This document shows positions 25,881 through 35,537 of a stretch of DNA of 64,000 nucleotides, in pieces. The stretch covers positions 2,835,777 through 2,899,776 of the forward strand of contig NZ_CP019335.1 in NCBI RefSeq assembly GCF_002813915.1, written 5' to 3'. Source of the stretch: Tenacibaculum sp. SZ-18 (GTDB taxonomy: Bacteria > Bacteroidota > Bacteroidia > Flavobacteriales > Flavobacteriaceae). The notes beneath the pieces were generated by a model. The model had not been told where the DNA came from and made no database searches. It saw only the letters and a program-made list of their open reading frames with translations. Positions within the stretch are counted from its first letter, which is position 1. Every line of letters begins with the position of its first letter. The position numbers and the translations under genes are program-made.

Positions 25881-26702
25881 TTATACTATTAGAATTATTG
25901 GCAAAACCACTACTCGATAACCAATCCAAGTCCAACTCAAATAGCTTGGTAATTGTAAAAGTTGAATTCTTCTTTTATGTTCGAAAAACATTAAAGCTAG
26001 GGTTCCTGTAAAACCAAGCATGATAAGAGTTTGTGATAGTGGAAAGACTTCATTTAAAAGCATTAACTGGAATAAACCAATGCAACCAAATAATGAAACA
26101 GTGATTATATTACCTACATAATTTATTTGAGTTTGATAATCTTTATTTCCAAGAAATAACAACTGAGAAACTACCATCCCTGCAGCCAATACAATCTCTC
26201 TTTTATAATTTGAACTTGGTAAAAATTCAATCAATTCAGAAAATTGAAAAAGTGTTACGACCGTAATTAACAGACCAAAGACAATGAATAGCAAGCGATA
26301 TTTGATGTTGAAACTTGGAGAACATTGCAGATTATTATCATCTTTTTTCTCAGAAGGCATAATAACTTTCCTATTATAAGAGATGAAAGAATATAACTTT
26401 CTTAGAAGATAATTTACAGGAGCAAAATTTCCTATCTTATCAATCACAGGAAATGAAAATCCAATAATTCTGAGCAGACTATCAATTCCATAAATTACCC
26501 TATTCTTTTCATTATCAACTAAAGCAATTTCATTCGCAGCTCGTTCAATATCAACAAACTCTCGTTCATGATTAGAAATTTTACAGTAAGGTTTTCTTCC
26601 TTCGTTATCAAGCATTTTAGTGTTGATAAAAGTGCTTGTGTACGCATTACATAAAGGACAATCCTCGTCGTATAATATTGTGTGATTATTCAATGTTTTC
26701 AT
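25881..26702 (-). CDS. DCC-family (DUF393) thiol-redox protein fused to membrane domain
   Basis: A 273-residue protein. The N-terminal 115 residues are a DCC domain: ILYDEDCPLCNAYTSTF carries the DxxCxxC-like site (Cys15, Cys18), followed by GIDSLLRII and PVNYLLRKLYSFISYNRK, typical of DUF393. The C-terminal 140 residues hold about five membrane helices. DCC proteins are thioredoxin-like and thought to be redox-active. The fusion suggests redox work at the inner membrane. Its start overlaps the preceding gene's end by 17 bases, showing tight operon structure. Confidence 0.85.
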   Translation of the reverse strand: MKTLNNHTILYDEDCPLCNAYTSTFINTKMLDNEGRKPYCKISNHEREFVDIERAANEIALVDNEKNRVIYGIDSLLRIIGFSFPVIDKIGNFAPVNYLLRKLYSFISYNRKVIMPSEKKDDNNLQCSPSFNIKYRLLFIVFGLLITVVTLFQFSELIEFLPSSNYKREIVLAAGMVVSQLLFLGNKDYQTQINYVGNIITVSLFGCIGLFQLMLLNEVFPLSQTLIMLGFTGTLALMFFEHKRRIQLLQLPSYLSWTWIGYRVVVLPIILIV

Positions 26703-27045
26703 GGCTAAGGTTTTTTTCTAAAATATATGTTACACTTAAGGCTAGAAGAATTGGTAAACTGTAAACTATATTTTGATTGATGCTTTTACCATTCCAACTT
26801 GTTGCTGTTGAATAATTCAAAAACAAAAAATATCCTACCACTAAGATGAAGTAGCTTATTTCAAAAATCTTAGTTTTTTCATTTATCATTTTCCAACCTA
26901 TTAAGATCCTCAAACAAAATAAAACTTGCAAAATCCCTAATGGAATCGCTATTAATGCAGCTAAGACAAGCCAGTCACGTTCAAATATTCCAATAAGTAA
27001 TACTAAAATAAATGGGGTTACTATTATTCTGTTTATAATTTTCAT
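26686..27045 (-). CDS. Small four-span membrane protein of the GbsR-type operon
   Basis: A 119-residue protein with hydrophobic segments at about 8-24, 28-50, 62-82 and 93-112 and no recognised motif. The ATG is only 2 bases from the second copy of the 18-bp palindrome, so it is the first gene after the internal operator. Its end overlaps the DCC gene by 17 bases. Function unknown. Confidence 0.75.
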   Translation of the reverse strand: MKIINRIIVTPFILVLLIGIFERDWLVLAALIAIPLGILQVLFCLRILIGWKMINEKTKIFEISYFILVVGYFLFLNYSTATSWNGKSINQNIVYSLPILLALSVTYILEKNLSHENIE

Positions 27046-27047
27046 AG

Positions 27048-27065
27048 TTTCAGAAATTATTGAAA
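27048..27065. promoter_or_regulatory. Second copy of the GbsR-operon operator palindrome
   Basis: TTTCAGAAATTATTGAAA differs at one base from the palindrome at 27619-27636. It sits between the regulator gene's stop and the ATG of the first structural gene, 2 bases from that ATG, which suggests a second regulator-binding site controlling the downstream operon. Confidence 0.65.
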
Positions 27066-27083
27066 GTTTAGTTGTAAATTTTT

Positions 27084-27590
27084 TTACTTTTTTATCATTC
27101 TAGTAAAATTCGATAACAGCCAATGCTCATCAGCCTTGATTGCTTTATCCAAAATACCATTTACTGTATTCGTAACAGTTGATAAATCATTCATTAACTT
27201 TTTGAAAGTTTTAGCTTCTTCTGAGTCTTCCTCTACTTCACTCTTCAATTCATCTAGAATTTTCAAAACTGGCTCAATCTCTCTTTTTTTGCGTTCTTTG
27301 GTTACTTGCTTAAAAAGTTCCCAAATATCTTTATCAGCAACGAAGAATTCTTTTCGCTCCCCAGCAACCAATTCTTTGCGAACAATTCCCCAATCAATTA
27401 ATGCACGCACATTCATGTTCACGTTACCTCTTGAAATTTTTAACGCTTCCATAATTTCATCTGCAGACAAAGGTTTAGATGAAGCCAATAATAAAGCATG
27501 CACTTGCGCCATTGTTTTATTAATCCCCCAGTTTGTAGCTAAACTACCCCAAGTATGAATGTATTTTATTTTTGCGTCTTCTAATTTCAT
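27084..27590 (-). CDS. GbsR/MarR-type transcriptional regulator
   Basis: A 168-residue winged-helix regulator. Residues about 20-85 contain the DNA-binding part, with MAQVHALLLASSKPLSADEI, ISRGNVNMNVRALIDWGIVRK (recognition helix region) and a wing ending in GERKEFFVADKD. The C-terminal helices (95-160) form the dimer region. This is the GbsR/MarR subgroup. It heads the operon running down to 23781. A consensus promoter ends 4 bases before its ATG, and an 18-bp palindrome overlaps the -33 box, so autorepression is likely. The inducer is unknown. Confidence 0.9.
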   Translation of the reverse strand: MKLEDAKIKYIHTWGSLATNWGINKTMAQVHALLLASSKPLSADEIMEALKISRGNVNMNVRALIDWGIVRKELVAGERKEFFVADKDIWELFKQVTKERKKREIEPVLKILDELKSEVEEDSEEAKTFKKLMNDLSTVTNTVNGILDKAIKADEHWLLSNFTRMIKK

Positions 27591-27594
27591 GACA

Positions 27595-27625
27595 CAAATA
27601 TAAAACTTAATTCTAAACTTTCAAA
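27595..27625 (-). promoter_or_regulatory. Consensus promoter of the GbsR-type regulator gene, leaderless
   Basis: On the minus strand TTTG (complement of 27622-27625), 19 bases, then TATATTTG (complement of 27595-27602): an exact Bacteroidota promoter. Only 4 bases separate the -7 box from the ATG, so the mRNA should start at or next to the start codon. Confidence 0.75.
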
Positions 27626-27636
27626 AATTATTGAAA
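27619..27636. promoter_or_regulatory. First copy of the GbsR-operon operator palindrome
   Basis: TTTCAAAAATTATTGAAA, with 6-bp arms TTTCAA/TTGAAA, overlaps the -33 element of the regulator's promoter. A near-identical copy lies before the next gene of the operon. Confidence 0.68.
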
Positions 27637-27712
27637 ATAAAATAATTTAAAAAATTTATATTTCCTGTAATATTTCAAATTCTCAGTTTACTAATTAAGT
27701 AAATATTAAATT

Positions 27713-28195
27713 TTGAGTAACGATTTTTATACAACCTCTATACTTCCACATGCCGGGATAATATTAAAGATTTGTCGCGCATATACAGATTCACAAGAGG
27801 ACTTTGAAGATTTTTATCAAGAAGCTTGCTTGCAAATTTGGAAAACAAAAGATGCATTTCAACAAAAATCGAAATGGTCTACTTGGATTTATAGAATCAC
27901 TCTAAATGTTTGTTTAACTCTTAGTAAGAAACATCAAAGACAACATAGAAAAGTATCATTTTCGCATGAACTTTCCGAAAACAACAAAGCCTTTGAAAAC
28001 GAACATTTAAATCTACTTTATGATGCTATTAAAAAGCTATCAGAAGTTGACAGAGCCATTATTCTATTACATTTAGAAGAAAATCCTTACAAAGAAATTG
28101 CTGCTGTTATTGGAACTAGCGCTAACAATATTGCAGTTAGAATTAACAGAATTAAAAAACTATTAAAAGAATTACTAGATGGAAAAATCAATTGA
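27713..28195 (+). CDS. ECF-type RNA polymerase sigma factor
   Basis: A 160-residue sigma-70 family protein of the extracytoplasmic-function type. Region 2 spans about 15-85 (SQEDFEDFYQEACLQIWK, STWIYRITLNVCLTLSKK) and region 4 about 105-155 (LSEVDRAIILLHLEENPYKE, GTSANNIAVRINRIKKLLKE). The start used is a TTG; no ATG occurs upstream in frame. It overlaps the following membrane-protein gene by 17 bases, the usual arrangement of a sigma factor and its membrane partner. Target genes are unknown. Confidence 0.9.
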   Translation: MSNDFYTTSILPHAGIILKICRAYTDSQEDFEDFYQEACLQIWKTKDAFQQKSKWSTWIYRITLNVCLTLSKKHQRQHRKVSFSHELSENNKAFENEHLNLLYDAIKKLSEVDRAIILLHLEENPYKEIAAVIGTSANNIAVRINRIKKLLKELLDGKIN

Positions 28196-28796
28196 AAAAA
28201 TATGGAACGAAGCCTTTATTAGTGAAGAATCATTAATTGCTCCTAAAATAAACGACTTATACAATCAAAAATCGAAGTCGATTATTAACAAAATTAAAAG
28301 AACCTATCAATTTGATAACAAAGGGTTGTTACCTATGGCTGGAATTGTAACAATTGGAGGAATTCTATTATCTGAAACTATTATTGGATTATATGGAACA
28401 TTCCTTATTCTTGCTCTTTATCTTTTCAATACTCGATTATTAAAAAAGTTTGAAACTATTGATATAAAATCGGATAACTTAAACTATTTAAAAAGTTATA
28501 GAAGAATTATCAGTTCTATTACTCGATCAACGAAAAAGCTGTTCATTTTTGGTTTACCATTAGCTATCATGTCAATTTTCGCACTAACTTTTTTCTTAAA
28601 AGAAGATCGTTTTTTAGCAAGTTATATTTCTAAAGACACTTCTGTTTTACAAGTTTTAGGAATCGGAGCTTTAATAGCAGTTTGTACTTCAATTACTTGT
28701 ACAGTGGTTTATACAATTTCAACAAGAATGTTATACGGAACACTTTTCTCAAAGCTTGATGATTTAATTATTGAAATGGAGAATTTAAAAGAGTAA
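28179..28796 (+). CDS. Membrane protein, putative partner of the ECF sigma factor
   Basis: A 205-residue protein with a soluble N-terminal part (about 1-45, MEKSIEKIWNEAFISEE ...), then four membrane helices (about 48-66, 68-84, 113-133, 158-178) and a short acidic C-terminal tail. The overlap with the sigma-factor gene suggests an anti-sigma or sensor role, but no zinc motif or known anti-sigma domain is visible. The TM pattern is seen; the role is inferred from position. Confidence 0.75.
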   Translation: MEKSIEKIWNEAFISEESLIAPKINDLYNQKSKSIINKIKRTYQFDNKGLLPMAGIVTIGGILLSETIIGLYGTFLILALYLFNTRLLKKFETIDIKSDNLNYLKSYRRIISSITRSTKKLFIFGLPLAIMSIFALTFFLKEDRFLASYISKDTSVLQVLGIGALIAVCTSITCTVVYTISTRMLYGTLFSKLDDLIIEMENLKE

Positions 28797-28805
28797 TATA
28801 AAGAA

Positions 28806-28893
28806 CGTCATTACGAAAAATTTTCATTTTGAAGTAATCTAAAAGATGATTATTTGTGATCGAAAAGATTCACTTACTATGTTCGTAATGACG
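28806..28893. repeat. REP-like palindromic repeat, copy A
   Basis: Ends CGTCATTACGA and TCGTAATGACG form an 11-bp perfect inverted repeat around an 66-base interior with GAAGTAATCT-like segments. Two further copies lie inside the trp operon. It also fills the gap between the converging sigma-partner and recQ genes. This type resembles the dispersed Bacteroidota REP/MITE palindromes with GTCATTGCGA ends. Confidence 0.75.
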
Positions 28894-28901
28894 CTTCTTT
28901 T

Positions 28902-31013
28902 TTAAATTGACTTTTTCTGTAGAATAGTTAAACCTATTCTTATCTGTTTGTAAGAAACTTCCTCACGTAAAAACTCAAAGTACGGCTTCAAAGCTGTTTC
29001 GTTATTCAACACTTTTTTAGCATTTTGAATTAGCTTTAAAGTATTCACATCAATGAATTTATCAAGATTTACATCTTTACCTTCTAAATACAATTTTGCT
29101 AAATGTGAAAATATAGTTTGTTCTTTTAATCCACGTCGAATTGCAATTTCCTCAATTGAAAAGTCCTCTAAATACAACTTATACGTTTCCAACGTCGTGT
29201 CTTTTTTCCCTTTCTTTTTCTCTTTAATGAAGGATTTAATTTCTTCCATAAATTCAGCTCCGTACACTTCTAATTTACGCTGCCCTACTCCACTTATTGC
29301 TAAAAATTCTTCATCTGTTTGTGGTCTTTGGGTTTCTAATTCACGTAAAGTTGCATCACTAAATACCAAGTAAGCTGCAATATCTTCTTCTTGTGCTATT
29401 TGATAACGAAGTTTTCGTAAACGTTCAAACAATGTATCTTTTACAGTTGATTTTTTCTTTTGTTCTTTCTTTTGAGCAGGAGTTTCTTTTTTAGGAACCG
29501 TAGGTACAGTTAATCTAACTTTTTCTCCTTTAAATAATACTTTTTCTGAAAACTCAGTTAATTGAATCGTGTTATTTAAATGAAAAGCTATTTGACACAA
29601 ACCTTGATTTACCAATTGAATCATATAATGCTGCCAATCTCTCCAAGAAATATCTTTTCCTACACCATATGTCTTTAGTGTATTGTATTTTTTATCTAAT
29701 ACAGTCGCATTTTGAGCTCCACGTAAAACATCTATTACAGTTCCCATAGCTTCTTTTCCTTTTAATCGAAAAATTGCCGACAATGCCTTTTGAGCGATTA
29801 AAGTTCCATCAAAAAATTGAGGTGGATTTTTACACACATCACAATTTCCACAATCCTCTTCAATTAATTCTCCAAAGTAACTTAGTAAAATTCTTCTGCG
29901 ACAAACAGTTGCTTCTGAAAACTGTTTCATTCGTTCTAATTTCGCCTCTTGTACCTCTTTATTTCCTGTATTTGCAATAAATTGTCGTAATTGAATTACA
30001 TCGGCATAACTATGAAATAACAATGCATGCGAAGCCAACCCATCTCTTCCTGCTCTACCGATTTCTTGATAATATCCTTCAATATTCTTCGGCATGTTAT
30101 AGTGAATTACCCAACGAACATTTGATTTATCAATTCCCATTCCGAAGGCAATTGTTGCACAAATTATTGGAACATCATCTTTAATAAAATCCTCTTGAAT
30201 AGATGATCTTTCCTCAAAAGATAATCCCGCATGATATGCTTTTGCTTTAATTCCGCTTTGATTCAGTTTACTTGCTAATTGTTCAGTAGCTTTTCTACTT
30301 AAACAATATATAATTCCTGATTCATTAGTTCTACCATGAATGAACTTCACAATTTGAGTAACTCTATCATTTGCCGGACGAACTTCTAAGGCGATGTTCT
30401 CTCTATTAAAAGAACTTACAAAACGTGTAGCATGTGGAATTGCCAATTGCTCTAAAATATCTTCCTGAGTAGCTTTATCGGCAGTTGCGGTTAAAGCAAC
30501 AACTGGAACTTCTGGTAAAGATTTTTTCAAGAAAGCTAATTGTTTATACGAAGGTCTAAAATCATGACCCCAAGAAGAAATACAGTGCGCCTCATCAATT
30601 GCAATACAACTTATATAATTCTGATTTAAGATATTTTGCAAGAAAGGAAGACTTTCAGGAGCAACATAAAGTAGTTTTACTTTCTTATTTACTACGGCAT
30701 CAAAAACACTTTGTTGTTCTTCACTAGACTGGCTACTATTAAAATAGGTCGCAGAAATTCCATTAGCTTTTAGGCTATCAACCTGATCTTTCATTAAGGC
30801 AATTAATGGAGAAATAACCAATGTAATTCCATCAAAACATAGCGCTGGAAGTTGAAAACAAATCGACTTTCCTCCACCAGTTGGCATAATTACCAAGGTG
30901 TCCTTTTTGGTTAAAATATTCTCAACAATCTTTTGCTGCTGTAATCGAAAACTGTCGTAACCAAAATTCGATTTTAACTTCTGCAACAATTCCTTCTCGC
31001 TAATTAAATTCAT
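28902..31013 (-). CDS. recQ: ATP-dependent DNA helicase RecQ
   Basis: A 703-residue RecQ helicase for 3'-5' DNA unwinding in recombination and repair. Motif I is [16 protein letters not shown], motif [20 protein letters not shown], motif [14 protein letters not shown]. The RQC zinc site is [12 protein letters not shown]...CGNCDVC, followed by a winged helix. An HRDC domain ([20 protein letters not shown]) lies near residues 530-590, and an extra helical C-terminal part ([18 protein letters not shown]) is shared by long RecQ proteins. It is the longer of the family versions. A -7 box ends 4 bases before the ATG, so translation may be leaderless. Confidence 0.97.
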   Translation of the reverse strand: MNLISEKELLQKLKSNFGYDSFRLQQQKIVENILTKKDTLVIMPTGGGKSICFQLPALCFDGITLVISPLIALMKDQVDSLKANGISATYFNSSQSSEEQQSVFDAVVNKKVKLLYVAPESLPFLQNILNQNYISCIAIDEAHCISSWGHDFRPSYKQLAFLKKSLPEVPVVALTATADKATQEDILEQLAIPHATRFVSSFNRENIALEVRPANDRVTQIVKFIHGRTNESGIIYCLSRKATEQLASKLNQSGIKAKAYHAGLSFEERSSIQEDFIKDDVPIICATIAFGMGIDKSNVRWVIHYNMPKNIEGYYQEIGRAGRDGLASHALLFHSYADVIQLRQFIANTGNKEVQEAKLERMKQFSEATVCRRRILLSYFGELIEEDCGNCDVCKNPPQFFDGTLIAQKALSAIFRLKGKEAMGTVIDVLRGAQNATVLDKKYNTLKTYGVGKDISWRDWQHYMIQLVNQGLCQIAFHLNNTIQLTEFSEKVLFKGEKVRLTVPTVPKKETPAQKKEQKKKSTVKDTLFERLRKLRYQIAQEEDIAAYLVFSDATLRELETQRPQTDEEFLAISGVGQRKLEVYGAEFMEEIKSFIKEKKKGKKDTTLETYKLYLEDFSIEEIAIRRGLKEQTIFSHLAKLYLEGKDVNLDKFIDVNTLKLIQNAKKVLNNETALKPYFEFLREEVSYKQIRIGLTILQKKSI

Positions 31014-31017
31014 TTAG

Positions 31018-31025
31018 CAAAAGTA
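31018..31025 (-). promoter_or_regulatory. Candidate -7 box of recQ, leaderless
   Basis: Minus-strand TACTTTTG (TAnnTTTG) lies 4 bases before the recQ ATG. A TTTA in place of TTTG stands 20 bases upstream as a weak -33 element. Transcription would start at about the ATG. Confidence 0.5.
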
Positions 31026-31076
31026 CCATAAAAAAAATGTTGCATAAATGGTATGACTACACTAATTGTTTAAAAT

Positions 31077-31490
31077 TTATATGAACATCTCGTCTTTTCT
31101 TCTAAAAGTTTTAAACTCTATGTAATACCCGTTTGGATCTTGAACTATAAAGGTATTTTGCTCTCCATTTTTGTCTTCAAAAAATGTTTTTTTCACCACG
31201 GTATCAAACATCCATTGACTGTTAATTCTATCATAAGTGTTTTCCCATTCATCACTTTCTAATATTACTCCAAAGTGAAAAGATGGTAACTCTTCATCAT
31301 CTAATGAATAAAAGGGAAACTGAAAATCAAAATTTTCAGTAAGAACAAAAGTTAATTGATGCCCGAATAAATTAATATCTACCCAATTCTTAGTTTTTCT
31401 TCCGATTACTGACTCTAATTGATTTTTGTAATAATTAATTGTCTCTTCGATGTTTTTACAAGGAAGTGACACGTGAAAACATGAATTCAT
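31077..31490 (-). CDS. VOC-family (glyoxalase/dioxygenase fold) protein
   Basis: A 137-residue protein of the vicinal-oxygen-chelate superfamily. CFHVSLPCKNIEETINYYKN is the first beta-alpha unit; FHFGVILESDEWENTYDRIN and FIVQDPNGYYIEFKTFR form the second, with Glu near the end in the usual metal-ligand position. Substrate unknown. It stands alone between recQ and the tricorn-like gene. Confidence 0.85.
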   Translation of the reverse strand: MNSCFHVSLPCKNIEETINYYKNQLESVIGRKTKNWVDINLFGHQLTFVLTENFDFQFPFYSLDDEELPSFHFGVILESDEWENTYDRINSQWMFDTVVKKTFFEDKNGEQNTFIVQDPNGYYIEFKTFRRKDEMFI

Positions 31491-31670
31491 ACACTATTGT
31501 TTTAAGTTTATTTTATGTAAAAACTACAAAGTTTATGACAATAACTTTTAAATAAATTGGGAGCTTAAAACTTCTATTATATTTAGGAGTAAATTCTTAA
31601 ATAAATTATTATTAACATTTTGGACAAAAAAAGATAAGCAATTAATTTAACATTTACTTGTTGGGAAATA

Positions 31671-31697
31671 AAAAAGCCTCGGAAAATCCGAAGCTTT
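31671..31697 (-). terminator. Terminator of the tricorn-like gene
   Basis: On the minus strand the stem is AAAGC-T-TCGGA / TCCGA-G-GCTTT with a short loop, followed by a T-rich tail, 29 bases after the stop of the protease gene. Confidence 0.75.
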
Positions 31698-31725
31698 ATA
31701 TCTCTAGAAATATATTGAAACAGAA

Positions 31726-34700
31726 TTAGTTTATATCTTGTAATAATACTTCTACTGCTTTTTTCAATTGAGCATCTTCTCCTCTTTCTTTCCATCCTGG
31801 AGCATTTTTGATTAAATAATCTGGAACAGCTGGCGCCTCATTCTCCATATTTTTCCCTGAAGCTTTTACAAACCAAGCTCTGAACGGCATGCGAATATAT
31901 CCGTTTTGTAAACTTTGTCCTCCTGTAGAAATTACAGCACCAAAAGTTGGTTGTCCTACTAACTTACCGAGACCTAAATTTTTAAATGCATGTGAAAATA
32001 TTTCTGCATTTGAATAACTATTCTCATTACATAACGCAACTACAGGTTTTGTGTTTACCGATAAAATTGCTCTTTCATTGAATGGGTAATTTCCTGTAAA
32101 CTTTTTATGATCTTTTAAAGATTTTGCAGCTCCTCTTGGAATTGTATAGGCGTGCTGTTTTACATTTAACACAGCCATTAATCTGTCCGTTGTCCAACCT
32201 CCACCATTATATCTTACGTCAATTACAATACCTTTTTTACCGTAACCGCTTGCTTTTAATTCTCTTTCAAAACGCTCAAAACTCGGCATACTCATTCCTC
32301 TAATATGGATATAACCTAATTGTCCGTTTGAATATTTTTCTACAAGCTTTTTTCTTGATTCAATCCACTCTTCATACTGTAAAGTGTTTAAAGTTCTTTG
32401 CGGACGTAACACGACTTCTTTCCCAGAGGCTAAAGTCAATAAAATCTCATTATTAATTGTATTCTTTAGTAAGCTATAGAAATTTGTTTTCGAATCAATT
32501 TTTGTTCCGTTAACAGAAGTAATTACATCTCCAACGTTTAATTTACTTTTAATTTTATCAGCAACTGAATTAGAAAGTACGTATTCAACTTTAACTCCAT
32601 TACTTACATTTTTAACCTCTAAACCGAGTAAACCAATTTTCTCACTTTCATTTCTTGGAGCAAAACCTCTATACCCCATGTGACTTGCATTTAGCTGACC
32701 TAATAACAAATTAAACATGTAAGTATAATCTTCATGCGTAGTGGCAGCTAAAACCCAAGGCTTGTATTTTTTTACTAGTGATTTCCAATCGTATCCATGG
32801 AAATTTGGATCATAAAACCCTGCAGTTAACGCACGAATTCCTTCATCAAATATTTGTTCTCTTTCTTTCAGAACATTTTTCTTTACAATTGCAGTATGAG
32901 GTAATGAAGTTATTTTATCAGATTTTGTATTCAGTTCTTTTAAAACCCCTCTAGAGGTAAAGTATAATTTCCCGTTTTGAAAAGATAAATTAAAGAAACC
33001 TGAAGCTCCTTTCACTATTTTTGGGGCAGTTCCATCCCACTTTACTTTATATAAATTTCTTCTTTTTGTAGAAGGATCTGTTGCAGAGAAATAAATATTT
33101 TTGCTATCAGCACTAAACGCCATACTGTATTCATTATCTGATAATGATGTTACTTGAACTAATCTTTCATATAATCTGTCCTCATCTATAGTAACAGTTA
33201 TCTTTTTCTTTGCTGGCTTCTTATCCTTCTTCTTAGCATCCTTTCCTTCTTTTTTGTCTTTTTTAGGTTCTTCAGCTATATAATAATCACCCTGATCTCT
33301 ATCTGTTTTTGTTTTTTCCCAATCTTCTTTTTGTAACCAAACCATCCAAACATCGTAATTTAAACCACTCCTATTAGATAAGAAAGCTAATTTTTTACCA
33401 TCTTGACTCCATACAGGACTTGTATCACTTCTTGGATGCATACTAACATTCATCTGCTTCGATTTATCTTTTACGGAATGAATAAATATTTCGCTATCAA
33501 AATTCAAATCTTCTAATGAGTATGCGATGTATTCACTATCTGGACTCCAAGATAAACCACTTGCATCTGTCCAACTATCAATAAAAACTTCTCTATTTTC
33601 TATTTTACCATCTTTGATATCAGCTACAATTAATTTACCTCTACCAACACCGTAAGCAATCTTCTTTCTATCAGGAGATACAACAAAATAAGCTACATCT
33701 TCTTTTTCTTTTGTTAACTTATTGTGCTCTAATTTTAATGATCTTTCTAATCCAACTTTATCATCTGCTGAACGAACGCTATAAATCTGGAAACTTCCAT
33801 CTTTATCAGATAAGTATATTGCTGTTTTATCATCTAACCAACCTGCACCATTATCTCTATGATAGTCTTTAGTTACATTGTTAGCATGTTTCTTTTCTTT
33901 ATCGTTATGTTTCACAAACATCTCTCCTGCGATGTTCAAGGCTATTTTCTTACCATTTGGAGAAATTGCAAAGTCATTTGCTCCATTTCTCATAGTAGAA
34001 ACACTCTCTTCTGCAAAAAGATTATCAGAGATTACATCAATAGATAGTTTAGTTGTTTTTCCATCTTTTAATAAAAATGTTTCAATTCCGCTAGTGTACA
34101 CAATTGCACCACTTTTACTTACAGAAAACGAACGAACACCATCCACTTTTAAACTGGTTAATTGTTCTGGATTTCCACTTGTGTTTCCATCCGCAGAAAC
34201 TTTTTGCTTGTAGATATTATATCGTCCACTTTCAGCTCCTAAATAGTATAAATTATTGTTAGAATCCCAAGCTGGATTATGATCATTTTTATTACTCGTT
34301 GTAATTTGAATGTAATTTTTTGTTTTTGGATTGAAAATCCAAATATCTCTTTGCGCAGAACCACTGTAATCTTCTCTAGCAACTCTACATGCGCCTTTTA
34401 CATAAGCGACTAGACCGTTTGGTGCAATGACTGCATCAGATCCATAAGCAGTTAAGAAACGTTCAGGAGTTCCTCCATTTTCGTTTACTTCATAAATTTG
34501 TTGATCCCATTCTGGCCCTGCATAGACTCTTTTTGTTGTAAAAACAACGTCTCCTGCCTTTGTCCAATCTGTTGGTGTATTTGATGTTGGATAATACGTT
34601 AATTGTTTTGGAATTCCACCTTGAAGTGTCGTTGTAAAAACATTTGTATTTCCTTTTCTATTCGAAGCAAAAGCAAGTTTAGTACCATTTAAATTCCAAA

Positions 34701-34902
34701 TTGGATTACTGTCGTAACCTTTATTTATTGTTAGTCTTTTGGATAATTTTGAGTTGACATTATAAACCCAAATGTCTCCATAATAACTAAAAGCTATTGT
34801 ACTTGCATCGGGACTTATTTGTGGGTTACGAATTAAATTTTGGGCAATAGACTTATTTAAAATAAGACCTACTACTAAAAGAAGTATACCTTTAAATTTC
34901 AT
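31726..34902 (-). CDS. Tricorn-like S41 peptidase
   Basis: A 1058-residue exported protease. Signal peptide MKFKGILLLVVGLILNKSIAQ is followed by a WD40/PD40-type propeller (PQISPDASTIAFSYYGDIWV and many SPDGKKIAY-like blades, about 25-540), a Lys-rich low-complexity stretch (near 555-575), a second propeller part, a PDZ domain (about 745-820) and an S41 domain (QLGYIHIRGMSMPSFERFER, VIDVRYNGGGWTTD). Ser in NENSYSNAEIFSHAF is the likely nucleophile. Tricorn proteases degrade peptides into short pieces; here the signal peptide places it in the periplasm or outside. Its length fits the family in Bacteroidota. Confidence 0.94.
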   Translation of the reverse strand: MKFKGILLLVVGLILNKSIAQNLIRNPQISPDASTIAFSYYGDIWVYNVNSKLSKRLTINKGYDSNPIWNLNGTKLAFASNRKGNTNVFTTTLQGGIPKQLTYYPTSNTPTDWTKAGDVVFTTKRVYAGPEWDQQIYEVNENGGTPERFLTAYGSDAVIAPNGLVAYVKGACRVAREDYSGSAQRDIWIFNPKTKNYIQITTSNKNDHNPAWDSNNNLYYLGAESGRYNIYKQKVSADGNTSGNPEQLTSLKVDGVRSFSVSKSGAIVYTSGIETFLLKDGKTTKLSIDVISDNLFAEESVSTMRNGANDFAISPNGKKIALNIAGEMFVKHNDKEKKHANNVTKDYHRDNGAGWLDDKTAIYLSDKDGSFQIYSVRSADDKVGLERSLKLEHNKLTKEKEDVAYFVVSPDRKKIAYGVGRGKLIVADIKDGKIENREVFIDSWTDASGLSWSPDSEYIAYSLEDLNFDSEIFIHSVKDKSKQMNVSMHPRSDTSPVWSQDGKKLAFLSNRSGLNYDVWMVWLQKEDWEKTKTDRDQGDYYIAEEPKKDKKEGKDAKKKDKKPAKKKITVTIDEDRLYERLVQVTSLSDNEYSMAFSADSKNIYFSATDPSTKRRNLYKVKWDGTAPKIVKGASGFFNLSFQNGKLYFTSRGVLKELNTKSDKITSLPHTAIVKKNVLKEREQIFDEGIRALTAGFYDPNFHGYDWKSLVKKYKPWVLAATTHEDYTYMFNLLLGQLNASHMGYRGFAPRNESEKIGLLGLEVKNVSNGVKVEYVLSNSVADKIKSKLNVGDVITSVNGTKIDSKTNFYSLLKNTINNEILLTLASGKEVVLRPQRTLNTLQYEEWIESRKKLVEKYSNGQLGYIHIRGMSMPSFERFERELKASGYGKKGIVIDVRYNGGGWTTDRLMAVLNVKQHAYTIPRGAAKSLKDHKKFTGNYPFNERAILSVNTKPVVALCNENSYSNAEIFSHAFKNLGLGKLVGQPTFGAVISTGGQSLQNGYIRMPFRAWFVKASGKNMENEAPAVPDYLIKNAPGWKERGEDAQLKKAVEVLLQDIN

Positions 34903-34979
34903 TATTTGGTTGATTTTAAGACGAATTTAAAACTTTACTGAGGAGAAATATTTTTTTTAGGGATTTTTTAACAAAAAAA

Positions 34980-35537
34980 TCAATCAACTAACACTTCATC
35001 TATAAAATCTAAAAAACTTTTACTCCTCCAATTTGCTGCACCAGATTTATCAATTCTTATATTACCTTCTTTATCTAATACAAATGTTCTTGGTATCGAA
35101 TTTACAGGAGGTAATTCATTTAATATACTGTTTGATTGATATACAGGAAATTCGTACTCGTTTTCTTTAAAAAACTTTATGATAGCTTCTGAATCCTCAG
35201 ATGTAATAAAAATAAATGCAACTTTATCTTGGTAATCATTATAAAACTTTTGAACTGAAGGTAATTCTGCTATACATGGCGGACACCAAGTAGCCCAGAA
35301 ATTTAAGAATACTACCTTTCCCTTGAATTCTGTAAAGTTAATATCATTTGTATTTAATCCTTTTAATTGCCAATTATAATTAAATACACGAGCACTTTTT
35401 TCGACCTTCTCTATTGAAGGACTAAATGCCACTTGCCTTATTAACCAAACCTTGCTTGGCTTATATAATAATAATGCTATAGCTAGAACAAAAATTATAT
35501 TAGATAATGTGATATATTTTTTCAATGTAAATTCCAA
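34980..35537 (-). CDS. TlpA-family membrane-anchored thiol-disulfide oxidoreductase
   Basis: A 185-residue protein with one N-terminal membrane anchor (about 8-27) and a periplasmic thioredoxin domain carrying WATWCPPCIAELPSVQ (CxxC) near residue 86-98 and the cis-Pro segment NSIPRTFVLDKEG. It should reduce or exchange disulfides in the periplasm; no cytochrome-maturation genes are nearby. Single gene, with its own leader region upstream. Confidence 0.92.
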   Translation of the reverse strand: MEFTLKKYITLSNIIFVLAIALLLYKPSKVWLIRQVAFSPSIEKVEKSARVFNYNWQLKGLNTNDINFTEFKGKVVFLNFWATWCPPCIAELPSVQKFYNDYQDKVAFIFITSEDSEAIIKFFKENEYEFPVYQSNSILNELPPVNSIPRTFVLDKEGNIRIDKSGAANWRSKSFLDFIDEVLVD

